In this document: positions 54,124 through 62,950 of the stretch, piece after piece
Position numbering within the stretch: position 1 is the first letter of the stretch
Layout of the letters: each line of letters starts with the position of its first letter
Assembly (NCBI RefSeq): GCF_000787375.1
Contig: NZ_JRJU01000004.1
Span: forward strand, 1 to 64,000
Source of the DNA: Halalkalibacter okhensis
Lineage (GTDB): Bacteria > Bacillota > Bacilli > Bacillales > Bacillaceae_D
Direction of reading: 5' to 3'
Length of the DNA stretch: 64,000 bases
Program-made: the position numbers and the translations under genes
The notes under the pieces: model-generated
Databases searched by the model: none
What the model was told of the DNA's origin: nothing
The model's input: only the letters and a program-made list of their open reading frames with translations

Positions 54124-54390
54124 ATGTCAGAACGCTTTTTTTTATACGATGATATAGAAGAAACACGTACTCGGTTTGTTAGCTTTATGGGGGAAAATCA
54201 ACGCTTTGATCTTGCCATTATTCATTCATCTCGTTATTACGGCAAACAACTTGTTCTTGATGTTCAATCAAATCGATTTGCCATCATTGGTTCAGATGAT
54301 CTTGATGAACCAGGATACATTGAACACGCCTTCAACTTAACTACGGAAGAAGCTGAAGAACTACGCTCATTCTTGTATGAAATTGTATAG
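54124..54390 (+). CDS. DUF3055 protein
   Basis: 88 aa: MSERFFLYDDIEETRTRFVS, FDLAIIHSSRYYGKQLVLD and a terminal TTEEAEELRSFL helix, matching the DUF3055 family of Bacilli. Function unknown. AAAGGAGCATCCAT precedes the ATG at 54124; the upstream open frame is not used. A terminator hairpin follows that also holds the ribosome binding site of the next gene. Confidence 0.8.
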   Translation: MSERFFLYDDIEETRTRFVSFMGENQRFDLAIIHSSRYYGKQLVLDVQSNRFAIIGSDDLDEPGYIEHAFNLTTEEAEELRSFLYEIV

Positions 54391-54410
54391 GTACTCCGAC
54401 AAAATAAAAA

Positions 54411-54452
54411 ACACCTCATTCGGGCAAGTTAATGAATAGGAGGTGTCTTTTT
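54411..54452 (+). terminator. terminator that includes the next gene's ribosome binding site
   Basis: ACACCTC-ATTC (54411-54421) pairs with GAAT-AG-GAGGTGT (54434-54446, 2-nt bulge), followed by CTTTTTT. The 3' arm GGAGGTGT is also the Shine-Dalgarno of the gene starting at 54454. Confidence 0.7.
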
Positions 54453-54453
54453 T

Positions 54454-54747
54454 ATGACTGATAAAGAGGAACAACAGTATTTCGACTTCTCTAACGTTGA
54501 AACACAGCGAAATTTCCTTGCTGCAGAAGACTTTCCAGAAGGGCCTTATGGCTCACCCATCAATAAAGATAAGCCTGTTTCAAATAAAAGCACACCATGG
54601 GAACCTGAGCAACGTTACTACAGTGCCTTTAATTATGAATTTAAATCACTACATCAAAACTTACCGAGGCAGTTTCCAGGAGCGCACCCTACTCATGATG
54701 ACCCAAGCAAAAATGAGGAGCCTCCCTATACGACAACAGATGAATAG
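54454..54747 (+). CDS. conserved 97-aa cytosolic protein, unknown
   Basis: Hydrophilic, Pro-rich protein with FDFSNVETQRNFLAAEDFPE, STPWEPEQRYYSAF and LPRQFPGAHPTHDD. Bacillus genomes carry similar small 'cytosolic protein' genes in this neighbourhood. No domain with known activity. The ATG is 8 nt after AGGAGGTGT, which lies in a terminator-like stem. Confidence 0.78.
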   Translation: MTDKEEQQYFDFSNVETQRNFLAAEDFPEGPYGSPINKDKPVSNKSTPWEPEQRYYSAFNYEFKSLHQNLPRQFPGAHPTHDDPSKNEEPPYTTTDE

Positions 54748-54812
54748 TACAAAAAAGATAACGAGTACCGTTTTCTACCGTGAAAATGCATTTTAAATCG
54801 CACCGCATATAA

Positions 54813-54843
54813 AGATAGCTCAGTAATTAAAACTGAGCTATCT
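54813..54843 (+). terminator. terminator
   Basis: Perfect 12-bp stem AGATAGCTCAGT / ACTGAGCTATCT about 65 nt after the 97-aa gene. The T tract is weak. Confidence 0.65.
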
Positions 54844-54852
54844 GACACATAT

Positions 54853-54983
54853 ACGGATCTTCATTCCGCTATTTCTCACAAAACCCTTGTTTAAACCATG
54901 TTTTCGGTTCCTGGTTCCGTTATTTGTTCGTTTCAACCCTTTTTTAGGTTGATTCTGTACGGTTAACGGAACCAGGATCCGAT
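54853..54983. repeat. second cluster of GGATCC/TTCCGC palindromes
   Basis: Three copies at 54853-54870 (ACGGATCTTCATTCCGCT), 54904-54921 (TCGGTTCCTGGTTCCGTT) and 54966-54983 (ACGGAACCAGGATCCGAT). Two are followed by TATTT as in the first cluster at 8184-8444. Confidence 0.78.
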
Positions 54984-54986
54984 TTA

Positions 54987-55286
54987 CTATTCTTTCCCTT
55001 TTTGTCCTGCTGGTACTTTCACTTTCTTAATGACAAAATAAGCACAGCCAAAATTACAGTACTCATACAAATAATCTGGTAACGTACTAATTTTCGTATC
55101 ATGTGTTGACTTTTTATGTTTGTCTTCAAAGAAGCCTCTGAGCCTTAATTGGTTATATCCCCAATCTCCTACAATATAATCATATTTATTAAGGACATCG
55201 GCATAACGCTCTTTAAATGCTTCTTCGTTCCAACCATTTTTCACATCTTCAACAACCTCAAATTGCATCCCTTGTATGCGAACCAT
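54987..55286 (-). CDS. yutD: YutD (DUF1027)
   Basis: 99-aa protein with the DUF1027 pattern NGWNEEAFKERYADVLNKYD and YIVGDWGYNQLRLRGF, and two Cys near the C-terminus (EYCNFGCAYFVIKK). Function unknown; conserved in Firmicutes. The ATG at 55286 is well spaced from AGAGGTG; the GTG three codons earlier overlaps that site. Confidence 0.9.
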   Translation of the reverse strand: MVRIQGMQFEVVEDVKNGWNEEAFKERYADVLNKYDYIVGDWGYNQLRLRGFFEDKHKKSTHDTKISTLPDYLYEYCNFGCAYFVIKKVKVPAGQKGKE

Positions 55287-55438
55287 GTGGCTCACCTCTT
55301 TAAATTTACTTCCTTAAATTATAACACAATAGGACGACCCTCTTGCAATAGCTTTACTTAAAACTGTAATTACACCATCATTTACTAGCTGTAAAAATGT
55401 CGTATTTGGGTCAATCTGAAAAGAGAGGGGGTTTGATC

Positions 55439-56071
55439 ATGATAAAAAAATCATTATTAGTTGGCGGCCTTGCAACGATGATGCTTGCGACAGGATGTCA
55501 AATGCCTGAACAAGGCCAAACTCTGCAACGCACAGCTAATCACGATAGTCATCAGCCAAATGGTGGACACTACCCAATTAATCAATTGAATGAATCAGAC
55601 GATTATAATCACTTTGGCTATACACGATATGAAAGAGATCTTGTCATGGACAATGATCGCCAACCTGTCGTTCCTGTTATTGATCGTGGACGTTTGTCTG
55701 ATGCAGTAACACGAATGGTCTTAACAAATGATGTCGTAAATGAAGCCGGGGCACTTGTAACGGACAAGTACGTTCTTGTTGCATATGATGCCCAAGCGGA
55801 TAACCGCGAATATGTAGCGGATCAAGTAAAACGTAGCGCTTTGTCTATCGTGCCTAGATATTATGAAGTGTACATTTCAGATAATCACGACCATTTTGAT
55901 GAAATCGAGCGGTTTCAACATCTGACTTCTGCAACCTCTGATATCGAAGAAACATTAGAACAAACCATTGATGAAATGAAGCTGCAGTCACCACAAGGAC
56001 AATATAACGAAGAAACGGACGATAATATTAACATCATGCAATCTAAGCAAAGACGATTAATGGATCGATAA
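55439..56071 (+). CDS. yutC: sporulation lipoprotein YutC (YhcN/YlaJ family)
   Basis: 210 aa. A type II signal peptide with lipobox MLATGC, then the YhcN/YlaJ domain (LSDAVTRMVLTNDVV, LVAYDAQADNREYVADQVKR, IVPRYYEVYISDN). The family is sporulation- or germination-associated. GAGAGGGGGTTTGATC precedes the ATG at 55439. Divergent from yutD. Confidence 0.88.
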   Translation: MIKKSLLVGGLATMMLATGCQMPEQGQTLQRTANHDSHQPNGGHYPINQLNESDDYNHFGYTRYERDLVMDNDRQPVVPVIDRGRLSDAVTRMVLTNDVVNEAGALVTDKYVLVAYDAQADNREYVADQVKRSALSIVPRYYEVYISDNHDHFDEIERFQHLTSATSDIEETLEQTIDEMKLQSPQGQYNEETDDNINIMQSKQRRLMDR

Positions 56072-56085
56072 TTTTGTTTAGAAAG

Positions 56086-56116
56086 AAACGCAATGGAGTT
56101 TTTGGCCATTGCGTTT
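56086..56116 (+). terminator. yutC terminator
   Basis: Perfect 11-bp stem AAACGCAATGG / CCATTGCGTTT, followed by TATAG. Confidence 0.78.
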
Positions 56117-56266
56117 TATAGTGTCCTCGTAACGGGCTGGGCTCTCCCTCTCCTATAAAAAACTTCACTGATTCCTTATAAAGACCCCACTTTGCTTCAT
56201 CAATAGACGAATCAATCGGCCTATATCTCCTCTAAGTATCCCTTCCACGAATGCTTTACAAAGTAA

Positions 56267-56295
56267 AGAGACGAAAACCCATAGTCTTCGCCTCT
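56267..56295 (-). terminator. lipA terminator
   Basis: Imperfect hairpin AGAGACGAAAA / CTTCGCCTCT. On the minus strand a short T-rich sequence follows. Confidence 0.45.
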
Positions 56296-56325
56296 CCTGC
56301 CTTTTAAACCTATACTTGTACCTTT

Positions 56326-57234
56326 TTATTGATTTGTTACCTTTTTTGCTTCTGCTCGTACTTGTGCTTCGTTTACTTGCTCATCCGCGTGATACGAAGA
56401 ACGAACCAATGGACCCGCTTCGCAGTGGCTGAATCCTTTGCTTAATGCAATTTCTTTCAATTCAGCAAACTCATCTGGATGATAATATTTTTGAACTTTT
56501 AAATGCTTCTTCGTTGGTTGTAAGTATTGACCGATTGTCATAATATCAACGTCCGCCGCACGCAAGTCATCCATTGTTTCAATGATTTCTTCTTTCGTTT
56601 CACCAAGACCAATCATTAAGCTTGATTTTGTTGGGATATCTGCATGCATTTCTTTAGCACGACGTAAAAACTCTAGTGTCCGGTCGTATGTAGCACGAGC
56701 ACGAACCCGTGGTGTTAAACGACGAACGGTTTCAATGTTATGGTTCATAATGTTTGGACGTGCATCCATTAACGTCTTCAAGTTATCAAAACTTCCTAGC
56801 ATATCCGACGGCAAGACTTCAATTGTACAGAAAGGGTTGCGTCTTCTTACTGCTCGCACTGTCTCAGCAAATACAGCCGATCCACCATCTTTTAAATCAT
56901 CCCTAGCTACTGCTGTTATGACAACATGCTTAAGACCCATTGTCTCTACAGAATCCGCTACGCGTTCAGGTTCTTGCAAATCAAGCTCATTTGGCAAGCC
57001 TGTTTTCACAGCACAAAAACGACATGCTCTTGTACAAATGTCTCCAAGGATCATAAATGTCGCTGTTTTACGAACAGCCCAGCACTCATGGATATTTGGA
57101 CAACGCGCTTCTTCACAAACCGTGTTAAGTTTGTTCTCACGCATCATCTTCTTTAAGCCAGTGTAGGATTCATTTGTATTTAATTTTATTTTCAACCAGT
57201 CTGGTTTACGTAAATGTTCTTCTTTCTTTGCCAT
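56326..57234 (-). CDS. lipA: lipoyl synthase
   Basis: 302-aa radical SAM enzyme that inserts two sulfurs into octanoyl chains. The auxiliary cluster motif is [12 protein letters not shown], the SAM cluster motif CTRACRFC and the C-terminal RSSY serine is present. It needs Fe-S supply. GGAGTGAAATAA precedes the ATG. Equivalent to B. subtilis yutB. Confidence 0.97.
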   Translation of the reverse strand: MAKKEEHLRKPDWLKIKLNTNESYTGLKKMMRENKLNTVCEEARCPNIHECWAVRKTATFMILGDICTRACRFCAVKTGLPNELDLQEPERVADSVETMGLKHVVITAVARDDLKDGGSAVFAETVRAVRRRNPFCTIEVLPSDMLGSFDNLKTLMDARPNIMNHNIETVRRLTPRVRARATYDRTLEFLRRAKEMHADIPTKSSLMIGLGETKEEIIETMDDLRAADVDIMTIGQYLQPTKKHLKVQKYYHPDEFAELKEIALSKGFSHCEAGPLVRSSYHADEQVNEAQVRAEAKKVTNQ

Positions 57235-57444
57235 TTATTTCACTCCATCCAAATTACCTATTGAAATCTCAATCACACATTTTCTCTTTACTACTTTATC
57301 ATGATTTTAGAAAAATAACCAAACGTCCGCTCAAAATTTCCAATCATTCTCTCCAATTTTTCCTGCTTTTTTTCCCACACTATATAAAGAGAAAAACAAG
57401 GTCGAGTTACCATCAGTCTTTGCAAAGGTAGAAAGGAGCCTGAC

Positions 57445-58476
57445 ATGAAATTTCAAAACATGATCGTATTAGCACTTATCGCAGTGTTTATTTCTCTACC
57501 GTGCGTGTCAGCGGCTGAGAAAGACGAATTAACAAGTGAGCAAATTTATGAAAAACGGATGGATCTATATAAAAAAGTTGAAACAATAACAAATGTTCCT
57601 TGGCATTATTTAGCCGCTGTTGACACATATGAGCGTGGTTTACGACGTGCACGAAAGGATCGCTCAAAAGAAGATGGGTTCATTTCCATTTATTACTCTG
57701 AAGAAGAGTGGGCAGGAACCTTTAATCCGAACAAAGAAGATACCCATCCTCTTTCCATTCAAATGTTTGGAGGAGTTGGGTTAGATGGGGACGGAGATGG
57801 TCTTGCTGAACGTACAAATGATGAAGATGTTCTTTTTACCATGGCCCATTTTATTGAGGGGTACGGGTTTGATGAGGAAGACTTTCGAATTGCGTTATGG
57901 GAAAAGTACAAGCGTGATCAATCTGTACGAATCGTTCACGGACATTCGCTCGTATACGAAAAATTTGATACGTTAGATCTCGATGAACATGCGTTTCCAA
58001 TGCCTTTAAATTACAACTACAGCTACAAAAACACATGGGGTGACCGACGTGGCTGGGGTGGAAGACGTATTCACGAAGGTACGGATATTTTTGCTGGTTA
58101 TAATGTTCCGATTCGGGCAACCGCATACGGACGAGTCGAAATCAAAGGTTGGAACAAATACGGTGGTTGGCGAATCGGCATTCGGGATTTAGATAATATT
58201 TATCACTATTACGCTCATTTAAGCGGGTTTGAAAAGGGAATTGAAGAAGGTTCAATTGTAGCACCTGGTGACGTTATTGGTTATTGCGGAAGTTCCGGTT
58301 ACGGGAAGCCTGGCACTCAAGGGAAGTTCCCTCCACACCTGCACTATGGGATGTACCGCGATAATGGAATTACAGAGTGGTCATTTGACCCGTATCCATC
58401 TTTAAAACAATGGGAACGAAAGGCATATCAGGACAGAAAAAAGAAAAATAAGGGCAGTTGTAAATATCTACGCTAG
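57445..58476 (+). CDS. lytH: sporulation L-Ala-D-Glu endopeptidase LytH (M23)
   Basis: 343 aa with a signal peptide (about 1-24). The middle region contains PWHYLAAVDTYERG and a DGDGDGLAE loop resembling a calcium-binding EF-hand-like loop. The C-terminal M23 peptidase domain has HEGTDIFAG and HLHYGMY metal motifs and PGDVIGYCGSSG. In B. subtilis LytH shapes the spore cortex. Position next to lipA (yunA) is conserved. GAAAGGAGCCTGAC precedes the ATG. Confidence 0.93.
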   Translation: MKFQNMIVLALIAVFISLPCVSAAEKDELTSEQIYEKRMDLYKKVETITNVPWHYLAAVDTYERGLRRARKDRSKEDGFISIYYSEEEWAGTFNPNKEDTHPLSIQMFGGVGLDGDGDGLAERTNDEDVLFTMAHFIEGYGFDEEDFRIALWEKYKRDQSVRIVHGHSLVYEKFDTLDLDEHAFPMPLNYNYSYKNTWGDRRGWGGRRIHEGTDIFAGYNVPIRATAYGRVEIKGWNKYGGWRIGIRDLDNIYHYYAHLSGFEKGIEEGSIVAPGDVIGYCGSSGYGKPGTQGKFPPHLHYGMYRDNGITEWSFDPYPSLKQWERKAYQDRKKKNKGSCKYLR

Positions 58477-58493
58477 GCCTAACTAGCGTAGAT
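58466..58493 (+). terminator. lytH terminator
   Basis: Perfect 11-bp stem ATCTACGCTAG / CTAGCGTAGAT then TTTTTT. The stop codon is in the 5' arm. Confidence 0.85.
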
Positions 58494-58558
58494 TTTTTAA
58501 AAAGCTTTCTGCGGAGGAACATAGAAATAGGATTTAGAAATAAAGGAGTAAAAAATAG

Positions 58559-59269
58559 ATGAATATTGATATTGTTGAATGGATATGGAAATCCGTATTA
58601 ATTGTCATTGGTGGAACCGTCCTTTTAAGAGTCGCTGGTAGAAAATCCATTTCACAAATGACCTTATCACAGACCGTAATCATGATTGGAATTGGTTCCC
58701 TATTAATTCAGCCCCTTGCAGGAGAAAATATCTGGACTACTTTATTTGTTGGGTCTATGCTAGTCATTACGTTAATACTGATGGAATTAGGTCAACTAAA
58801 GATGAACCCCTTCGAAAAATTAATTCTCGGTTCGTCCAAAGTGATTATTGAAGATGGGAACATACATTTAGATAATTTAAGACGTGTTCGATTAACGGTA
58901 GACCAATTAGAAACTCAGTTAAGACTTAACAAAATATCAACGTTTAGTGATGTAAAATATGCAACAATTGAACCGAATGGTCAATTAGCCTTCTTATTAA
59001 AAGAGCAAGCCAAAAATTCAACCAAAGAAGATATCGATGTTATTAAGCAAGAAATGAAAGAGCTTAAGAAATTGGTAAACCAAATGCTCCCTTCAAAGCC
59101 AAGTCCCGTGATGACAACCCATAATCAAAATATGATCACAACATTATCAAATCAAATAGTAAACCTCAATAATCAAATTCAAAATTTACAAAAGAAAAAG
59201 GAATATAATTTGTTTGAAGAAGTCGATAAAGAATCACATATGAAACCACCACCACAACACTTACAGTAG
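58559..59269 (+). CDS. DUF421 membrane protein (YetF/YrbG type)
   Basis: 236 aa. Three membrane helices within the first 85 residues (LRVAGRKSISQMTLSQTVIM is the family motif), then the cytoplasmic DUF421 domain (ILGSSKVIIEDGNIHLDNL, LRLNKISTFSDVKYATIE) and a C-terminal coiled coil (about 160-225) with repeated Asn-Gln heptads. Similar proteins in spore-formers affect germination and spore membranes. AAAGGAGTAAAAAATAG precedes the ATG. Confidence 0.88.
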   Translation: MNIDIVEWIWKSVLIVIGGTVLLRVAGRKSISQMTLSQTVIMIGIGSLLIQPLAGENIWTTLFVGSMLVITLILMELGQLKMNPFEKLILGSSKVIIEDGNIHLDNLRRVRLTVDQLETQLRLNKISTFSDVKYATIEPNGQLAFLLKEQAKNSTKEDIDVIKQEMKELKKLVNQMLPSKPSPVMTTHNQNMITTLSNQIVNLNNQIQNLQKKKEYNLFEEVDKESHMKPPPQHLQ

Positions 59270-59281
59270 CATTACGATGCT

Positions 59282-59308
59282 AAGGCTGCAGAAGTTCCCT
59301 GCAGCCTT
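59282..59308. terminator. terminator between DUF421 and NSS genes
   Basis: Perfect 10-bp stem AAGGCTGCAG / CTGCAGCCTT, close to the ends of two convergent genes. The T tract is weak. Confidence 0.6.
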
Positions 59309-59322
59309 GAATCGGTCTCCTT

Positions 59323-59430
59323 TTATTTTCTTGCTTTTGCAACCTTTACAGCATTAGCGATGCTCAGACCCAATCCTCCCCAAATAATTAGCATACCTAT
59401 GACCATCATTGTCACAGCTCCACCACTCAT
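59323..59430 (-). CDS. MetS-like NSS transporter small subunit, 35 aa
   Basis: Short membrane peptide starting MSGGAVTMMVIGMLIIWGGL and ending in a basic VKVAKARK. AAAAAGGAGATGGTGAAGC precedes the ATG, and its ribosome binding site overlaps the end of the NSS gene. It has the features of MetS, the small partner of the Corynebacterium methionine transporter MetP. Only one membrane helix. The tight spacing supports a common complex. Confidence 0.75.
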   Translation of the reverse strand: MSGGAVTMMVIGMLIIWGGLGLSIANAVKVAKARK

Positions 59431-59448
59431 GCTTCACCATCTCCTTTT

Positions 59449-60951
59449 TTATTCATTTAAGTCCCCATTTTTCCATTTGCTTCTTGCAAATAAAAATCCA
59501 ATAACAATAGCTCCTATGGCAACCAGCCAGCCTGATCCAATAAGGAAACCAGTCGAATATCCTTCATAGTTATTTGTTACGTTTTCAATTAAGTTTTGAA
59601 TAAACATGAACCCTAACACAATTGGTGTAATGATACTTAAGCAAATTTTCCACCACGTTCCAAGACGGAAGTCTGACACCCCATCTGCATGTGTTTGAAG
59701 CTCTGGCAGCTTTTTCACAAACCATGAGACAGCAATAACGGAAACTAGCCCCGCAAACGCAACCCCGAATTGGTTAATAAAGTAATCTGCAGCATCAAGG
59801 AAGAACAAGCCGCCTTGAGTGGCAAACAGCAGAGAAATGACAGCAGCTAACCCGCCGCCAATACCAACAGCTTTGCGACGTGAAAACTTAAATTTATCCT
59901 GCACCCCTGAAATAAACGTCTCAACGATTGAAATGAGAGAAGACAATCCAGCAAGTACTAATGAACCAAAGAACAGAACCCCAAACAGTCCATTCATCCC
60001 TGGGAAGGTGTTAATGATTTCTGGGAAAACAACAAAGGCAAGACCAATTCCAGCATCAGCAACATCCGCCACTCCAACGCCCGATGCTTGTGCCATAAAT
60101 CCAAGGGCTGCAAACACCCCGATCCCAGCTAATAACTCAAAACTCGAGTTACTAAAACCTGTAATAAAGGCATTATTCGTTATATCTGATTTCTTTGATA
60201 AATAACTAGAGTACGTAATCATAATCGCAAAAGCGATCGATAAACTGAAGAAAATCTGACCATAAGCTGCCACCCAAACTCCTGGTGACATTATTTCACT
60301 CCAATCCGGTTTAAAGAACGCATCAAGCCCCGTTAACGCGCCTTCTAACGTAATGGCTCGAATTACAATAAGCAAAAACATCGCTACAAGCAAAGGGATA
60401 AAAATTCGATTGGCAATCTCAATTCCTCTTCGAACCCCTTTAAATAACACCCCGAGTGTAATGATCCAAACAATGACTAGCGGAATAAGCACACCAGGCA
60501 CAAGCGCACCAACATCACCAGGTGCTCCACCTGAGACGACATCGATCCGTTGCAAATAATCTCCCATTAAAAAGCCACCAGTGTCATCTCCCCATCTTTG
60601 ATTGAAGGCAAAATACGTGTACGATAAAGCCCATGCAATGATGACCGCGTAATACGTAGCGATAACAAACGAAATGGCTACTTGCCACCAACCAATCCAT
60701 TCCGTTTTCTTGTTCATTCTCGCGTAAGACAATGGTGCTGATCCACGATATTTGTGACCCAACGTGAATTCCATAATAAGAAGAGGAATACCAGCAGTTA
60801 AAAGAGCAAATAAGTACGGTAAAAAGAAAGCTCCTCCTCCATTTTCATAGGCGACATAAGGAAAACGCCAAATGTTGCCTAGACCTACAGCAGAACCAAT
60901 GGCCGCCAAAATAAAACCAGCACGAGTTCCCCATTGTTCTCTCCCGTTCAT
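59449..60951 (-). CDS. neurotransmitter:sodium symporter (NSS) family transporter
   Basis: About 500 aa with 11-12 membrane helices (LeuT fold). N-terminal REQWGTRAGFILAAIGSAVGLGNIWRFP region shows the NSS helix 1 with its Na+-binding residues. Likely takes up an amino acid with Na+; with a MetS-like partner it may carry methionine or branched amino acids. The start is the ATG at 60951, well placed after AGAGGTGA; the GTG three codons earlier is less likely. A candidate cre site overlaps its promoter. Confidence 0.93.
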   Translation of the reverse strand: MNGREQWGTRAGFILAAIGSAVGLGNIWRFPYVAYENGGGAFFLPYLFALLTAGIPLLIMEFTLGHKYRGSAPLSYARMNKKTEWIGWWQVAISFVIATYYAVIIAWALSYTYFAFNQRWGDDTGGFLMGDYLQRIDVVSGGAPGDVGALVPGVLIPLVIVWIITLGVLFKGVRRGIEIANRIFIPLLVAMFLLIVIRAITLEGALTGLDAFFKPDWSEIMSPGVWVAAYGQIFFSLSIAFAIMITYSSYLSKKSDITNNAFITGFSNSSFELLAGIGVFAALGFMAQASGVGVADVADAGIGLAFVVFPEIINTFPGMNGLFGVLFFGSLVLAGLSSLISIVETFISGVQDKFKFSRRKAVGIGGGLAAVISLLFATQGGLFFLDAADYFINQFGVAFAGLVSVIAVSWFVKKLPELQTHADGVSDFRLGTWWKICLSIITPIVLGFMFIQNLIENVTNNYEGYSTGFLIGSGWLVAIGAIVIGFLFARSKWKNGDLNE

Positions 60952-61043
60952 TGACTTCACCTCTGTTCGTAAGTTTTTTAAAGCACGTTCTATACTTGTT
61001 TATTCAGAATATTAACACTTTAGTATAGAATTTTTCATTTTAT

Positions 61044-61057
61044 AGAAAACGCTTACA
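61044..61057 (-). promoter_or_regulatory. candidate cre site at the NSS promoter
   Basis: Minus strand TGTAAGCGTTTTCT matches the CcpA consensus except for the final base. TATACT lies about 16 nt downstream with the TTTTCT end of the motif acting as -35, so binding would repress. The remainder of the 60952-61325 gap shows no other clear signal. Confidence 0.5.
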
Positions 61058-61325
61058 AGATAGTTGAGCCTGTGTCGCTGTACTACTGCAAAGCTGTAAA
61101 AGAGAGAGAGGATACGTTAGTTGACCTTATGCTTGTATAATATTTTCAACCTATTTCATCCATAAAAAGACGACTCAATAGAGGGCATTGATAAAGGGAA
61201 TACCCCTCTGTATTCTAGCTCATTTTCATTTCTCATGGGGAGTTGTCACATTCACATAAAAATTGAGTACGATGAATTACTATAGAGTAGTTAAAAAAGA
61301 AAAAAGCAATAAGGAGGTGGGAAAA

Positions 61326-61598
61326 ATGGCTAGATACAGGAGAAAGCCTATCGTCATCGAGGCTGTTAAGATTACAAGAACCATAACCATCGAAACAGCA
61401 GAAGGCTCCATGGTCGGACGTCCAGGAGACTACTTAATTACAGATACAAACGGTGAACAATACCCTTGCAATGCAGAAACGTTCGAAAAGACGTATGAGC
61501 GTGTAAAAGACGGCAAAGACATTACAACCTTTATTAAAAGAGCATTAAGAAAAGCAAAAAGAAAGTCTAAAGAGTTGTTTGTAAAAACGCAAGGGTAA
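61326..61598 (+). CDS. small protein with phage-like PGDYLI domain
   Basis: 90 aa: MARYRRKPIVIEAVKITRTI, GRPGDYLITDTNGEQYPCNA, then a basic lysine-rich tail. The PGDY-(I/L)-G-E-Y-P-C-FE-TYE pattern is common in small phage and plasmid proteins. Function unknown, possibly of phage origin. AAGGAGGTGGGAAAA precedes the ATG at 61326. Confidence 0.7.
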   Translation: MARYRRKPIVIEAVKITRTITIETAEGSMVGRPGDYLITDTNGEQYPCNAETFEKTYERVKDGKDITTFIKRALRKAKRKSKELFVKTQG

Positions 61599-61680
61599 GA
61601 GATATTCTATCCTCACTTGAATCGTTGTTCTTAAGCAACACTTTTCAAACGAGGGTTTTCTTTTTTGTTTATGAGAAAAA

Positions 61681-61706
61681 AGCCTAGTTCCCAATGAAAC
61701 TAGACT
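61681..61706 (-). terminator. terminator of the PstS-like gene
   Basis: Stem AGCCTAGTT / AACTAGACT with one mismatch, followed by TTTTT on the minus strand. Confidence 0.75.
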
Positions 61707-61726
61707 CCCCCTATTTTTTGCTTTTA

Positions 61727-62899
61727 TCACTCATTTTTAACAGGTACATACCCTGTCTCCTCAATAAGACGTTGTCCTTGTTCCGATAAGATCCATTCGA
61801 GCAATACATCCACATTTGAATTGTCGTTTTCGACGTTCGTAATCGCATAAAATTCTGAAGCTATAGGATAAGCACCACTGCGAATGGTTTCTTTATCCGG
61901 ATACACGCCTTCTATTTCAAGATGGCGGATCTCTCCATTTTTTACCATCTCATTTGAAAAAAACCTAAACGTATATCCGATCGCATTTTTATAATTTTTG
62001 TAGCTTGATACTTCTTCAAATACGCCCCCCATACCTGAGACAACATTTTCTGTCGGTGGATCGGCGATGGGGATCCCATCCATCATTTTTTCTAATGCTG
62101 TTTGGCTTCCACTATCAGCAGGGCGCTGAAACGCACGGATCGCTTCATGTTCTCCTCCTACTTCACTCCAGTTAATAATATCTCCTGAGTAGATGCCTTG
62201 TATTTGTTCGACCGATAGCCCCGTTACTGGATTTTTTTTATTCACAAAAAAAACAAAGGCTTCTCTCCCTATCGGGGTCATTTCTAGCTCAATCCCACGC
62301 TTTTTGGCTTGCTCCATTTGATGGTTCGATGGAGCGGCTATAAAGATCATATCTACTTTTCCGTTGAGTAGATTTTGAAATGCCTCCCCTGTTTGATTGG
62401 ACATGACCTCACTTTGATGAACATCATATTCCTTTTCTGGATAGGTCGCGCGCGCAAAGGCTGAATAGACCGGATACAATGCCGTTGCTCCATCAAGAAT
62501 AGGAAGTTCTCCTTCTATCATTACATTTGCAGGCTCATGTAAAATGACAACATTTGATTCATCATGAAACGGTTGATATCCATATAAATTGTAATCCTGA
62601 TCACTGACCGTTACGATGCTTTTTTGATACCCTTCATATACCTCATTGATGGCAATCGCGATGAGGCACAATGTAAATAAGCTAATTAACGTAAGCTTCA
62701 ACGTCTTTCGTTTCACTAAACGAAAGATGGCAGCAACAGCTACGATCATCAAACTGACCGTGACCACAACGATGAGTGGCGTATAAAATGTTATTCCACC
62801 CATAAACAAACTAATAACTGCCCCTATATACCCAAGAAACCCTAAAGCCAGTACAACAATCAGTGCGAGAATCCCATTGAAGAATAAGTTTGTTTTCAT
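61727..62899 (-). CDS. membrane-anchored PstS-like phosphate-binding protein
   Basis: 390 aa. Three membrane helices at about residues 7-30, 38-60 and 68-86, then a PBP-like domain of the PstS type: LDGATALYPVYSAFARA, VDMIFIAAPS, PADSGSQTALEKMMDG and ENVVSGMGGVFEEV. A normal PstS has a signal peptide or lipobox; here the binding domain hangs from a three-helix membrane part. No pst permease or ATPase genes adjoin it. AAGGAGATAGTTA precedes the ATG. Probably a phosphate-sensing or scavenging protein; role uncertain. Confidence 0.85.
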   Translation of the reverse strand: MKTNLFFNGILALIVVLALGFLGYIGAVISLFMGGITFYTPLIVVVTVSLMIVAVAAIFRLVKRKTLKLTLISLFTLCLIAIAINEVYEGYQKSIVTVSDQDYNLYGYQPFHDESNVVILHEPANVMIEGELPILDGATALYPVYSAFARATYPEKEYDVHQSEVMSNQTGEAFQNLLNGKVDMIFIAAPSNHQMEQAKKRGIELEMTPIGREAFVFFVNKKNPVTGLSVEQIQGIYSGDIINWSEVGGEHEAIRAFQRPADSGSQTALEKMMDGIPIADPPTENVVSGMGGVFEEVSSYKNYKNAIGYTFRFFSNEMVKNGEIRHLEIEGVYPDKETIRSGAYPIASEFYAITNVENDNSNVDVLLEWILSEQGQRLIEETGYVPVKNE

Positions 62900-62950
62900 T
62901 AACTATCTCCTTATTAATCAGCCATTTACAAACCTATTCTCACCATACCA

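Noticed and set aside
56582-57166. 194-codon plus-strand ORF opposite lipA
   Set aside because: Antisense shadow of a strongly conserved gene, with no ribosome binding site or family similarity.
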